A program made the position numbers and the translations under genes. Under the pieces are notes generated by a model that had not been told where the DNA came from, made no database searches, and saw nothing but the letters and a program-made list of their open reading frames with translations. Shown piece after piece: positions 1 to 11,917 of a stretch of DNA of 64,000 nucleotides. Origin of the DNA: Penelope pileata (Eukaryota; Chordata; Aves; Galliformes; Cracidae). How positions within the stretch are numbered: the stretch's first letter is position 1; each line of letters begins with the position of its first letter. The stretch covers positions 1,629,466-1,693,465 of the forward strand of contig WBMW01000797.1 of the NCBI GenBank assembly GCA_013396635.1, in the 5' to 3' direction.

Positions 1-3000
1 TGATAAATTATTAAACCCAAATTACAATTCTCTAAATCAATACGCAATATATATTTTGGTCGCAGTATTTTTTTCTCTCTTTCTTCACTTACTTAGTAAT
101 TAACAAAATTCTGTAATGTGCTATGGGTCTCCTAGGTATTAGAAGCCGAGCGTGAGTGTGGTAATTGCAATTGAAAACCCCAAGCTAGCTATTTGCTTAA
201 TGCTGATGTATCTTCATGCTTTGTCACTATCTGCAGCAGCGCTGTAATTTTGCTTTCATTTTGTACGTTTTCCAGAAATCTCACTTCTTAGCTGCTTGAT
301 AGTCTTTAACAAACAGATCACTTACAGGGAGCTGTTCTGATGAGCAGTGCCCGTCGCTCCTCGTGCACGTCCCAAAGCCCTGGGTCACTGCTGGCCGGGG
401 CTATTTACTTGACATAAATATTGCCCCTCAAAACAGCCACTTTCTTCCTCTTTACTGAAGCCATTGGTGCTGACCTCTACTCTGAAGACACATGACACTG
501 AAGAATTTTGTGTGCATGTTCACATCCAGTCCAGATAGTTTTAGCCTTCTGTTTGGATAGAGTTTAGGAGGTGCTAATCACCCTTCCTCCTCCCAAACAG
601 GTTTGTGCCAGCAGGCAGCAGTAACAGGCGCCCTACATTGGATTGCGCACAGTTGGAGGGCGTTATGCCTCAGCATCAAAGAACGTTTCAGGCAGTAAGC
701 TATTAAGGCAACCATCATTTAAATTAAAAAAGATGCTTTGGGGTTAAGTGTGGTTAATAGACACCATTCTCAGAACAAAGGCTGAGACTTCCTGATGCCA
801 CTCTGTAGCTGAGACACTGTCCATGCGCTCGCTGCAGGAGCTGCTCCTCCCGCCTGCCTTTCTCCCACATAACCTCGCTGTTGGATGTAGCTGGGACATG
901 CTGACATCGAGAGGGCTGGAAGACTGAAGGGCAGGCACCAGACAATGCCCATGGGTTCGGACCTCTCTGACCCCTCAGCATTGCTCTGACAACCTTCTGC
1001 AAGCAGGCCTGTGTGCAGAACCTCTGCCTTCTGGTCACTTGGAAAGCACTCTCTCATTCTGAACTTGTCTCCTGTATGTGTCCAGAGATAGATTCGGGAA
1101 GTACCAAGATAAATGAAAGGGTTTTACTCAACTGTTAAGTAGGCTTTTCTAAATCTCCTGTGCTGTGCACTTTGCATTAGTTTTAGATGAAGTTTATTTT
1201 TTAGATTATCCACACTGGTTCAGCAATCCCTTCCAGAGCCCAACTGGTATAATAAATAATAGCTGAGGAACTCAGGAACCAGACTCCATGTGAAAGAATC
1301 TTCTTTTCAAGACACACCAGATGTTTGGAATGGCAGATTGAATCAGGGCATAGATCCATAAAATTAGAAGTATGGTAAATGAAACTCTGCCGTTCCATTT
1401 TATTGAATTTCTGTTCAAAAATTCCCATTCTCCCTCACCCAAACCAGAAGAATTCTGGAGGCAGAGCTGTGAATTCAATAGATAATCCATACTTGCAGAA
1501 GAACTACCTTGTCTTCAACGCCTCAAGGTGAGCTTTTCTTTAGTAGTTTCTAGTGATCTAGAAAAAAGAAATGGGTGCTGGATTCTCCAAAGTTCATACG
1601 GAGATAATAGTATGTAGATCAAGGAGTGCCTATTAGGCAGGAGAGCTGATGAAAGAAATTCCGACTAACTAAAATAACAACTATCTCACACTGATTTCAG
1701 TGCAACCAGAATGTCATCCAACCTTCTACCAGTGCTAATACCAGTCTCTACCTCCTTGTATAGGAGGAGCTTTGGAAAAAGTAGGAATTATGATCCTGTG
1801 GAAGAACAGAAGCTTTTTTACACAACTTCCACAGCTGATGGCACACCTATTAATATGCTAAAGGCAGTGGGGGTAGGGATGTAATTTACACTGATGTATA
1901 CTAAGTTCAGCAGTTCTCTCTTAAGCCTGAGAGCAGAGTTCCCTGCAGGTTTGAGAAGCATCATGTGGTGAGTGACATTCATCTTCTGTAAAAAGCAAAA
2001 GTTCAGAAACCAAAATAAAGCTATTTGATCCTAGCTCAGCTCAGCCCAACTTCTAAGCTGAAGTTCATCCTTTTTTTTTAATAGGCCGCACAAACCAGGC
2101 TGGACACCAAACTCACCTGACTGACCTAACCCAGCCACTTTCCTTAAATTCCCTTTGCAGTCTGTGGTGGGAGTGGAGTCGATGGGGGTGAAAAGAAACA
2201 TGCAGGTGAGCAGGACCTGAGTTGGGAACTCTTGTCCCTCCTGAGGACACGTCCACTCTGCAGTGGTCACAGGAGGAAACCTGGTCACTAAGGGGATTCC
2301 CAGCGCTGGGTAGTGTCAGGATGTGCCTTGTGCCTTCACCCTTATTTTGCCTGGGGCTGCATAAGACAATGGCATTATATTATTTTACTGTATTATTATA
2401 TTATATAATACCATATTACCTGAGGGGAGTGGAGGTGGTGGGGAATATTGGAAGCCTGCATTTCTCCCTTCTATTATAATGGGAAGCAGCATCTCTACAC
2501 CTTCAGGTCTGCAGCTCCCTTTATCAGGCAAGACTGAGAGGAAAAGGTATCATTAGTCTAATAATGAATGTGCGAGCTTTTAGCAATTACATTTTCTCCC
2601 TACTTTGCTCCCAGAAAGTGCCAGGTACCTATAGGGAAAGAGATTATGAAAGTAAGTTACGTTTTCTCACTAGCCTAATGAGTACAGATACATACAGAGA
2701 AAGAGTTCCCTTGGCTAATTATTTAGTCAGCAATCACTCCAGTTGTCCCTGCCACGAAACCAGGAAACAGAAGGAATATAATAAATATAGACTGGGGTCA
2801 CTGACCAGGAAAATACATCCCAGTGGGGTGGCTTAGGCCTTAGGACATGCTACACAAAGAAAAGAGCATTTAAAGCATCAACAGAAACAAATTTAATTAA
2901 AAAATGGAATAAATTTTCAAGCAGAATTTCTAGTTCATACAGCATGGTCTGAATAAAGTTATGTTATACAAATCCTCTCCCTTTAGAAGTGATTAAATAG

Positions 3001-6000
3001 CTGGAATAATTTGATTGCGTTTGCTGTTTTTATTTATCTTTGCTCAATTCACAGAATTCGGGCTTGGGGTATAAGTCACTGCCCAGACTGAGAATGCGAA
3101 CTCTTATCTACTCTACTCTTCTCTAAATAAATCAAAAATTGTAATTAAATATTATCTACCTCACACTGTACTAAAAATTCCTTCCAAACCTCTGTAGAAT
3201 TGCTAACTGTGAGCTTCCCTCATGGACCCCTTCCCCTTAGGGGTGTTAGTTCATGTGCTTGACAAAATCAACTCTAACTAGGCTCAGCTCCACTATTTAG
3301 TTAAGCAAATGCAACTTCGCTACTCTGCTGGGGCTGGCAACATCTCTTCTTGCAGAGAAAGAGGGGGATTCTCTCAGCTACTTCCAGTCTGCTTGAGCTG
3401 CCCTTAAATCTCACTTTAAAAATTAAAGGGGAATTTCAAGCATGCTTTACTGAAAGAGGTTTGCATTTTCTGCCTTGAATCATTAAAAATAACTAAGCCT
3501 AGAGCTGTGATATTTTTGAGCAGGTCTGAGCAGAAGATGCCTCCTTTTCATACAATCTCTGTCTTCTCATCTTCCTTTGTTTTTTTTCTTTTTTTTTACA
3601 TCCCAGCATGCAGCAAAAGCAGCTATTACTCAATAGCCAAGAAGTTGTCTCAGTCCTATAAAAGCCATGGGCCTCATATCTTGAGAGCCATCTACTGGCA
3701 CCTTATCTGCTATCCACGTATCACACATGCACAAACCCTCCTCAGTTACAGAGCTGGCACGCAGCAGATTTTACATCTTCCTGCCGTGGCATAAATAAGA
3801 GTTGTTTGAAGCAGCCTGGCCTCGTAACTCATCTGCACGGGGGCTCTGAGACCTTACACCTCCCTGCCCTGTCCGCAACCTCACAGCAGGACCATGGCTA
3901 ATGCTGGACATGGGACTGCTCCCTCACTGCCATTGCTTGCTTTTCATCTGATTTTTGCCCCTGAGGTAAGCCAAAAGAAGCTTTTCAGAGGAAAAACCCA
4001 GCCTATAAATGGAGGTTACTGGGAATTTGTTTGGAACAGTTGGTCAGCAATGCATCAGAGTCAGCCTCGTGTACGAGCAGGTAGAGCTCTCAGAGGCCCT
4101 TAGACACGAGTGGCTGCCATCCTCTAGCAGCTCACCCTGCTGACAGGGGGATTGTGCCTGGAGCCATCAAAGTGACTGTCCAGCACGAACAGGGCTGTGT
4201 CATATCTGCGCGTATTTCTCCTGTGCAGTGATTAATAACAATGGTGGCTGCCTTGCTCCAAGCTCGTAGCACATTTTACAAAGCAAAGAAAAAGCTGAGG
4301 ACTGTTGGATAGTGTGTTGTCCCCAAAAGCCTCCCGGGAGAGGTGCTGGGGTGGAGCAGGATCGGCAAAAATAGAGCATAGGGAAAAACAGCAGAGGAGC
4401 TGCAGAGAGGAGCAGGTAACATTGTGACTATTGCGAGTGCAAAGATGCAAATGGTAGTTTTATTTTCTTATGTTGGGCAATCAGCATCCAGGATACTTTA
4501 TGTGCATCACAGACCTCTGAAAAATCACTCTGTGCTGTCATTTTCAGAGTAGGTAGGAGTGGTATTTAGGGCCGTAGTCTGCCTTTAATCCCTCTCTCTT
4601 TAAAGGGAAGCTATTAAAGTTTCCATTTAAGGCAGCAAGGGTCTGTTTATTACCACAGAGCTTTACTTGATGTACTTTGCCAGTCACTTTTTTAAAAAGT
4701 TACCATTTACGTGTATTCTTTGGCATCAATGTTTTAGGTAGTGAAGCATCTTCATTTGCATTTTTTACTGTTTTGAGTTGGTATGCCTTCAAACCATTTC
4801 TAAATAATAGTTACTTTTGCCTGACTGATCACAAAAAAATGTTTCTATCATGCTCAAGCAATGACATCTTGAATAAAAAATTAATTACATGATAAGGAGT
4901 GAAATGTTTTCTGGTTTCAGCAGTGCTTCTCTGTTACTGCCGTTTTGTTTCAATTTAAAGTAAACTTAAATACATGCATGACAGCTCCCAAATCAGTTTG
5001 GAGATGAGCATGGCTTGATGAAATAATATACCTGGCAAAATACCGGTGCTACATGTTATTGGGGAAACGATATTTGTTTCCCTTAGCACACCATCCCTGA
5101 GCTAGCTGCTGGTGGTCTGCTGCTTCCAGTGTTGGTATTGACAAAGCGTTCCTTTCAGGTCCTCAGGCAGAAAATGCCAAATGATCCTTTGTCAGAATAT
5201 AGCTCTTCTGGGTCTTTTTCTTCTCAGCTACGGAATCTGGTCTTATAAGACCTAAATTATGGATTTTTATGCATGGATATATATGTATAAAAGTTACCTA
5301 AAGATATTGATTTCTGATCCTGGTGAGAATCCTTCTTAGGCAAATCCTTCAAGAGTCTTAGCACTTCCCATGGCTAAGACTAGCTTTTTTTTTCTTGTAT
5401 TAATTTTCATTGATACTAATTCCCAAGATAGTCAGGAACACTCCGGTGACCCTTCACCCTCTGACCTGCTATCAGCCAGCTGAAGGCTGCCCATCAGCCT
5501 TTCCCTGCTTAGTGCAAGGGACCACACTGCCACGCTGGCCCAATCACTTTGGCACCATACTCTACTGCTGTGGCTGAACTGAAGTCCACATTCATCCATG
5601 TCTTGACACTCGCCTGGGGCATACAAGTGCCCTTTGTTCCAAAAGCCTCGTGTGTGACAGATAACAATGTCTCTGGGTACCCACACCGTGTGCTCGGTTA
5701 TCATGGCAGGGCGATCACACTGGCAGTGCACGCAGCGGTCAGACATTGCCTGTTGGCACTCCTCCTAAGTAGGGACACTGATGCTAGATCTCCATCCATA
5801 TGCGAGAGGCAAACACGGGCAGGCTGCTATCTGTTAGAATGAGTTAGCAATACATGGGGAGACATGGAGCAGGGCTTACAGATATGGGCTGGCACAAGGT
5901 GCTGAATATGAAATGATTGTTTACTGCTTCATAATGCATGAAATAGGAGTATCAAATGATGTTAGCAGGTGCCAGGTTTAAGAGAGTATCTTCTCCAACA

Positions 6001-9000
6001 GTACTAGAAGCTCGTGGTCACAGGTCCTCCTGGATGCCATATGGCTGTGTGGTTCATGGGAAATTCATGGGAAGACAATCTATCGGGAGCTGTTAAATAT
6101 ACAGATACTAGCTCTCATCCCAGCCTTGTCCCAAGCAGTCCCAGCTTCCAGCTGCCTGTGAAATTGTAAGGAAACCTCCACTGTGGTCTTATTCGGATCT
6201 CCTGCTCTTAACTACGTGTCAGAGGACCCATATGAAGTGTTTCAGCACAGTCTGTAGTGTCTTCCGTGGGTCTTCAGCAATTCTGTCTATCTCAAAGGAA
6301 TCGGCACTCGTCCTTGCTGTATCTGATCTGTTGAACTGTTGAGCAAGCCTATCTACCCATCCTCTAGGATCTACTGAAAGCAAGCAGAAATGGCTCATAC
6401 ATCTATCTGCAGCTGGGCTCTCAGGCCTCTACAGATAGATACGGTTCAGATGCTTCTGTTGACAACAGTGCCAGGAGTGGATAAGACCTGGGATTTGTTT
6501 GGCTAAACTACTAATTCCCCTCAGTGGTCTGCAGGAGTCATATCTAGGTAGGAAGAGGACACAGTGCAGTCAGTTGAGGTGAGCTGAATTTAACTTCTGC
6601 AAGTCCCATCTTCACAGAAGTTGAAGCTACAACTCATGACTGAGAAATGGTGTTTGGAAATGCTGTTGGACGTCTCCAGATTGTTTTTCTTTTCATTTAG
6701 ACAGTTTGATTCACTGCTAGGAAGAAAAACAAAACAAATCAAAAAAACAAAACCCAACCTCTGTAGTTCCAATGAGGCAAGGCAGCTGGAAAGAGGTGAG
6801 GTCTACTGCTGGTAGCAAAATGTCTAATGGTGCAAAGGTGCCTGTAGGATCAAGGCTCTCTGTAAATCAATTGAAAAATAAGAATTAAGTTGGTTAACCC
6901 TGGTAGTCAACCAGAGTTATGAATTTCTTCTTCTCCCTTGAAGGTGCTTTGTTTCTCTTCAGGAATAAACACTGCTGAATAACCATGACTTAATATAAAT
7001 AATACACTCCCTCCTACAGGCTGCATGAAATGTTAAAACTCCAGAATGGACTGTAAATGGATGCATAAATCTTTAGCATCCATGCATTTCAATCTTTCTA
7101 TTTAAAACTGAAGGTAAAAGGACCTCAGCATTTATTCACATTTTCCATGCCCTTTATGCAATTTTTTCTGACATCAATTTCATGTGTGGAGCAGCACAAA
7201 ACGCTGTTCCAGTATATATTGCGATACTTTGTTCTTTTTCTTGGCATGTGCCAGAACACTGAGTTAAAAGTAAAGCATAACACAAGACAGCTTTTTTGGC
7301 ATAACAGGTCACCAAAGCAGTGGAATGTTTCAGTCAAAAATCAAAGTGTGAGACGCTTTGCTGAAAGGCAAGTCATCTTTCAAGGAAAGCTGAGACCTTT
7401 CTTCATCTTTATACATGAGGAGTCTTGCTCTGAAGCAGTTAATTACAATGAAAAATACAGCACGCTTTTCTCATAGCTGGCCATGAATTGTTCTTGGATT
7501 ACACATTAGATTAAGTGAAGAATAAGAGCCATGTTTCTTTCACAAGTAGGGAGGAAAGCAGTCTTGACAGTATGTAGATGAGTGTAATCTACTTGTTGTT
7601 TATAGACCCAAAGGATCCCTCAGAGCATTAAAAATCCATGTGATATCCAAGACTGGTATACTTCACTTTGAGATATGTGATTTAGCTGAAAGCTGTACAA
7701 AATCTGTAAAATAGCATATAGGCACAGAGTACCTTACTGACTCTGCGTCTGAGTGAGCCCACGTGCGCTTTTCCTGCACACATGAAAAATAGATGATCGT
7801 AAAATCTGCTTGAGATTCACAAACTTCTGACAGGAACACATGTGTAAGCTAAGTCTGCCAGTTTTTGGTCAAGCCAAGCCTGAAAATGCACAGGCCTGAA
7901 GGAAATGTTCTTCCAAGGGGGGAAAAGCTCTAGCTTCATACACGTTAAGTCCATACAGGTTGTATGTCCTTCACTGGTCTTCTGTCAGAGCAGGTGGCGT
8001 CCGTCACGTGCCTTTCCTTCTGGGTTGGTTCCTCTAACTGGGAACTGGATTCCCAAGCCATTTCTGGTGGGATTTTTGCATATTGGAATCAGACCTGCAC
8101 TTCTGCTGAGAGGGACTGCCACTGAAAACAGGTGGCCCCTAAGTCCCCTTCTTGTTAGTGTTGGCTAGGACCTTGTTTGGTTAATTTTCTTTATGGCAGA
8201 CTTAACAGATTTTTCTCACTGTTTCCAGGTATCTTGCAGTAGTTCACTCATGCAGAGCAGCTATTCTCAAGACCTGTGCAGAGGGGATTTTTTTGCAATT
8301 TCTGTACGTACGTGTTTCATAAACACATAGTAATATGGTGTGAGTGGTACACAGGCTAATGTCCCTTGGTGGGATTTGTTTTTAGCAGCTGTGGAACCTA
8401 AGTCCTGAACTCTTGGTACTGACCTGAGGAATATGTTGGTGAATGTTAGCTGTATGGTAAAATGAAGCCTTTTTTGTCAGTATTCTTGATAAAGGTATCG
8501 CCCTAGAGCCTTGGGAGACCTCAGACATGCAGTGTTTTAAAGACAAGGATTCGTGAACTCAGCTTTACAGCCTTGTGTAGACAGAGCAGAAGGAGAACAG
8601 GTCTCACATACCCATAGGTTGTATTGCCGAGGAGGTTTTACTACACTCTTCTGCACCAGTTGGCTTCTCCCAAGTTCTGGGAAACTTCTGGGAGACTGCA
8701 GGCTTCCAAGAGCAGCACAGACAAGATGCAGTACAAGTGTGAATAACTAAGGTTACATAACTCGTCAGTAGCACATCGTCTCCCCGCCAAGTGCCGCAAC
8801 AGAAGGCATTGCTCACAGATGTGGCTACGTGGGACTGGCACTGGGCACAGCCTGGTCCGGGCCCAGCTGCTGGCTGCTGTTGGCCACGAGGAGCTGGAGG
8901 AGCACAGCACAGGCTGGGACAGGCCTGCCCTCACCCTCAGGTCTGCAGGGAAATTGAAACATCTCAGCCAGCTGCTTTCCATCTGGGAGCAATGTCCTGC

Positions 9001-10400
9001 AAGCACTGGTACGTGTGGCATGACCACATGCATTGAATAAATCTGTGTCAGTACGGACGTTGAGGCCTCTCACTGGCCCGAGGCCTGTCACCTGCCCATT
9101 TGGTGTGGTAAAGGCAACTAAAAGCTGCACAGGTCTCAACGCAGCTCCACAGGTAGCAGGGTTAATACTCAGGATGCTGTCTCCCCTCATTACAGGCTCA
9201 TTTTGTTGCACTGGAGCCAAATGTAGAACTACAAGGAGCCATGCCAGTGGCTGTTGCTTTGCAACACTTGGTTCTGACATGGAGAACAGGGAGCCAGGCA
9301 CAGATGTCATGGCTGCAACACGGCTTTGAGGCAATGCTAGCTGCAATTTGTCCACCACGCTAGCGTAAAGCTGCCTCCATGTTCATGGCTGGCAAGGAGG
9401 AGTTCCTGTGAGGTGGGGCAGGGCGGGAGCACCGGGTGTGCTCTGACCGCAGCGTGGGGCACAGCTGGGGAGAACGCGTCACGAGCGGCTGCTTGGGCAG
9501 CGCCGGATTAGCAGGGCAAAAGGATTCCTGATTTGGAGCCAGGAAGTGTACGAAAAGGTAATTGTATCTCGGTCTCTGTAATTCAGGAGAAATTGCTAGA
9601 GAGGGTGGCGGAGAAATGGGGCTCGTGGGTCTATCTATCTCTTTCGGAACACTGACGGATGTATTTTTATCATTAAAATGTTTTATGAGTAAAGCTTTCC
9701 TATCAAGAGGGAACATCTTTTTACAGAAAATGGCAGTGTTAGTCACAGCACACCCCTAGCACCGTGCCTGAGCCGGGCTGCCCCTCAGGCTGCGTCGGGC
9801 CCACGGTCCAAGCGCAGCACTGAGGCAACCACAGGGCCTCCGGTGGAGCTGCCATTTTCCAAAGTCAGCGAACAGGCACAAAAACAGAGGGGCTCCTCTG
9901 TCTCAGCAGACAGAGCCCGTTGTCTGAGCGGCAGGAAGTAACGCAGGGCACCTGTCAGTCAGAACCATGTGCCAGAGCCGGTCACTGCCGTGCTGTATGG
10001 CACTGTGGGGAGGGGACGGGCCGCGGCTGGGCCTCTGCTTCATGGCGAGTGCCAGACACCCGGTGCTGCCATCTCGGGGGCAGGTGTGGGGGCATGGCGT
10101 CCTTGGGGCGAGGCGGGGACGGTGCCCGCTGGGGGCTGTCACACCTGGAGGTCGGCCAGGCAGCGGCCCCAGTGGGCAATGCATCGTGAGTATAGGAAAG
10201 AAGCAGCGAGTTAAAAACAAAAAGGGAAGGTGAGAAGGGAAATAGAATATGAGAGTAAAGGGAATAATGACATGGCAAAAAAAAAAGTGAAATAAAGTGC
10301 TAAAGGGAAAGACAAAAAATCGATCTGCTCAGCTGGCAGATGTTCTGCGAGCCTGCAGAAGATGAAGGATAAGATGCAGTTCAGCCACTAGCAGGCAGTA
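1..10400. other. 5' intergenic region upstream of TMEFF2, no recognised gene
   Basis: I see no recognisable protein, RNA gene or well-preserved transposon here. The first 8.5 kb is moderately AT-rich unique sequence. GC-rich patches begin near 8770 and become frequent after 9380. The longest open frames, for example 177 codons on the minus strand at 8825-9358, sit in GC-rich sequence where long chance frames are expected, and they show no family signature. A purine-rich stretch occupies about 10196-10320. Distal regulatory elements of TMEFF2 could lie here, but nothing in the sequence identifies one. Confidence 0.6.
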
Positions 10401-10728
10401 AAAATGAGTGTTTCCTGTCTGCTAGGTGCTTCTTCGGGCTCCATCAGTCAATAGGAACAGCAGGCACGGGGACGCGTGTGCATCTTCCCCAGCGCCTCAG
10501 CACGCACGGAGCGTGCAGGCAGACGCACGCTGGGCTGTAGCAAAGGCTCTCGGAGCACGGAGAGGAGCAGGCAGGCAGCGCGGGCAGCTGCAGGCGGCCG
10601 AGGAGGGAACGGCTGCGCGGGGCAGGAAGGGGCTGCGGGAAACCCTTGAAAAAGACGGGAATTCTGTGAGGCTAGGACGCTCCTGGCCCTGCCACAAAGC
10701 TGGGTGTCGGGACGTAGAACAGCGGTAC

Positions 10729-10841
10729 TGCCGTGCACACACCTATGGTAGTGCCGCGCACACCCATAGCGCTGCCGTGCACACACCCATAGCGCTGCCG
10801 TGCACACACCCATAGCACTGCTGTGCACGCACCCACGGCAG
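10729..10841. repeat. Minisatellite, about 23-bp unit x 5
   Basis: Five head-to-tail copies of a unit close to TGCCGTGCACACACCCATAG plus three bases run at 10729-10751, 10752-10772 (21 bp, one CA lost), 10773-10795, 10796-10818 and 10819-10841, followed by a decayed partial copy to about 10862. Copies 3 and 4 are nearly identical and the outer copies are more diverged. The array ends about 90 bases before the assembly gap. Confidence 0.85.
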
Positions 10842-10928
10842 CAGCGCTGTGCGCACCCCACAGCCCCATCCCGAACGCGGGGCGCGGAGGGGGCACCTCC
10901 GGGAGCCGCCGCTCCGCCGCCGTCCGCG

Positions 10929-11451
10929 NNNNNNNNNNNNNNNNNNNNNNNNNNNNNNNNNNNNNNNNNNNNNNNNNNNNNNNNNNNNNNNNNNNNNNNN
11001 NNNNNNNNNNNNNNNNNNNNNNNNNNNNNNNNNNNNNNNNNNNNNNNNNNNNNNNNNNNNNNNNNNNNNNNNNNNNNNNNNNNNNNNNNNNNNNNNNNNN
11101 NNNNNNNNNNNNNNNNNNNNNNNNNNNNNNNNNNNNNNNNNNNNNNNNNNNNNNNNNNNNNNNNNNNNNNNNNNNNNNNNNNNNNNNNNNNNNNNNNNNN
11201 NNNNNNNNNNNNNNNNNNNNNNNNNNNNNNNNNNNNNNNNNNNNNNNNNNNNNNNNNNNNNNNNNNNNNNNNNNNNNNNNNNNNNNNNNNNNNNNNNNNN
11301 NNNNNNNNNNNNNNNNNNNNNNNNNNNNNNNNNNNNNNNNNNNNNNNNNNNNNNNNNNNNNNNNNNNNNNNNNNNNNNNNNNNNNNNNNNNNNNNNNNNN
11401 NNNNNNNNNNNNNNNNNNNNNNNNNNNNNNNNNNNNNNNNNNNNNNNNNNN
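10929..11451. other. Assembly gap (523 N), probable site of TMEFF2 exon 1
   Basis: A run of 523 undetermined bases interrupts the CpG island. The TMEFF2 first exon (signal peptide and about 58 codons in human) is not found on either side: I saw no codons for the conserved TGWNCSG segment that precedes exon 2. The gap is long enough for the coding part of exon 1 and some 5' UTR. Gap length may be an estimate rather than a measured size. Placing exon 1 here is inference. Confidence 0.6.
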
Positions 11452-11590
11452 TCGGGGCGGGCGCTGCGGGGTCCGCGGAGCGGCTCCGGGCGGGGGGGAG
11501 CGGAGCGGGCACCGCGGGGCTGCGGGAGTCCGGGGCCGTGGGGGAGTTGGTGCCGTGCCCGGGTGGAGCGATGGAGCGGCGGAGTGACCG

Positions 11591-11640
11591 CGGGGAAACC
11601 GTCACCGAGACGGGGAAACTGTCACCGAGATGGGAAACTC
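11591..11640. repeat. 20-bp tandem repeat, 2.5 copies, in probable intron 1
   Basis: The unit CGGGGAAACCGTCACCGAGA at 11591-11610 is repeated with one change at 11611-11630 and then partially, as TGGGAAACTC, at 11631-11640. It lies between the gap and the acceptor of exon 2, so it is probably inside a short intron 1. Confidence 0.8.
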
Positions 11641-11807
11641 AGTGCGGGGAGCGAGGGATAAGGAGGGACCGAGAGAGGAACGGGAGGAAGGAGCGGAGAG
11701 CTGAGGGCACGGGAGGACGGGAGGAGATCCCGCCTGCCCCGCTCCGTCAGCGCCGCAGGCAGCACCGCGGGAGCGATGCTGACAGCCTTCTCCTCTTTGC
11801 CTTCGAG

Positions 11808-11917
11808 GTTACGATGACAGAGAAAACGATCTTTTTCTCTGCGACACCAACACCTGTAAATTCGACGGGGAGTGCTTAAGGATCGGAGACAGCGTGACTT
11901 GTGTCTGTCAGTTCAAG
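11808..11917 (+). CDS. TMEFF2: TMEFF2 (tomoregulin-2) exon 2
   Basis: This 110-nt exon is preceded by a pyrimidine tract ending TTCGAG and followed by the donor GTAAGG. It supplies two bases of a split glycine codon and then 36 codons that begin YDDRENDLFLCDTNTC and end TCVCQFK. This matches about residues 59-94 of the 374-residue human TMEFF2. The only difference I recall is Ser for Thr after IGD. The cysteines are the N-terminal part of the first follistatin module. TMEFF2 is a type I membrane protein with two follistatin modules and one EGF-like domain. It is shed by metalloproteases and is reported to bind PDGF-AA and modulate activin/nodal-type signalling. The paralogue TMEFF1 differs clearly in this segment. 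The exon ends in phase 0, which fits exon 3. GC at third positions is about 64%. Confidence 0.96.

Noticed and set aside
8825..9358. 177-codon minus-strand open frame upstream of TMEFF2
   Set aside because: GC-rich sequence depleted of stop codons; several overlapping frames on both strands are equally open and none has a recognisable domain.
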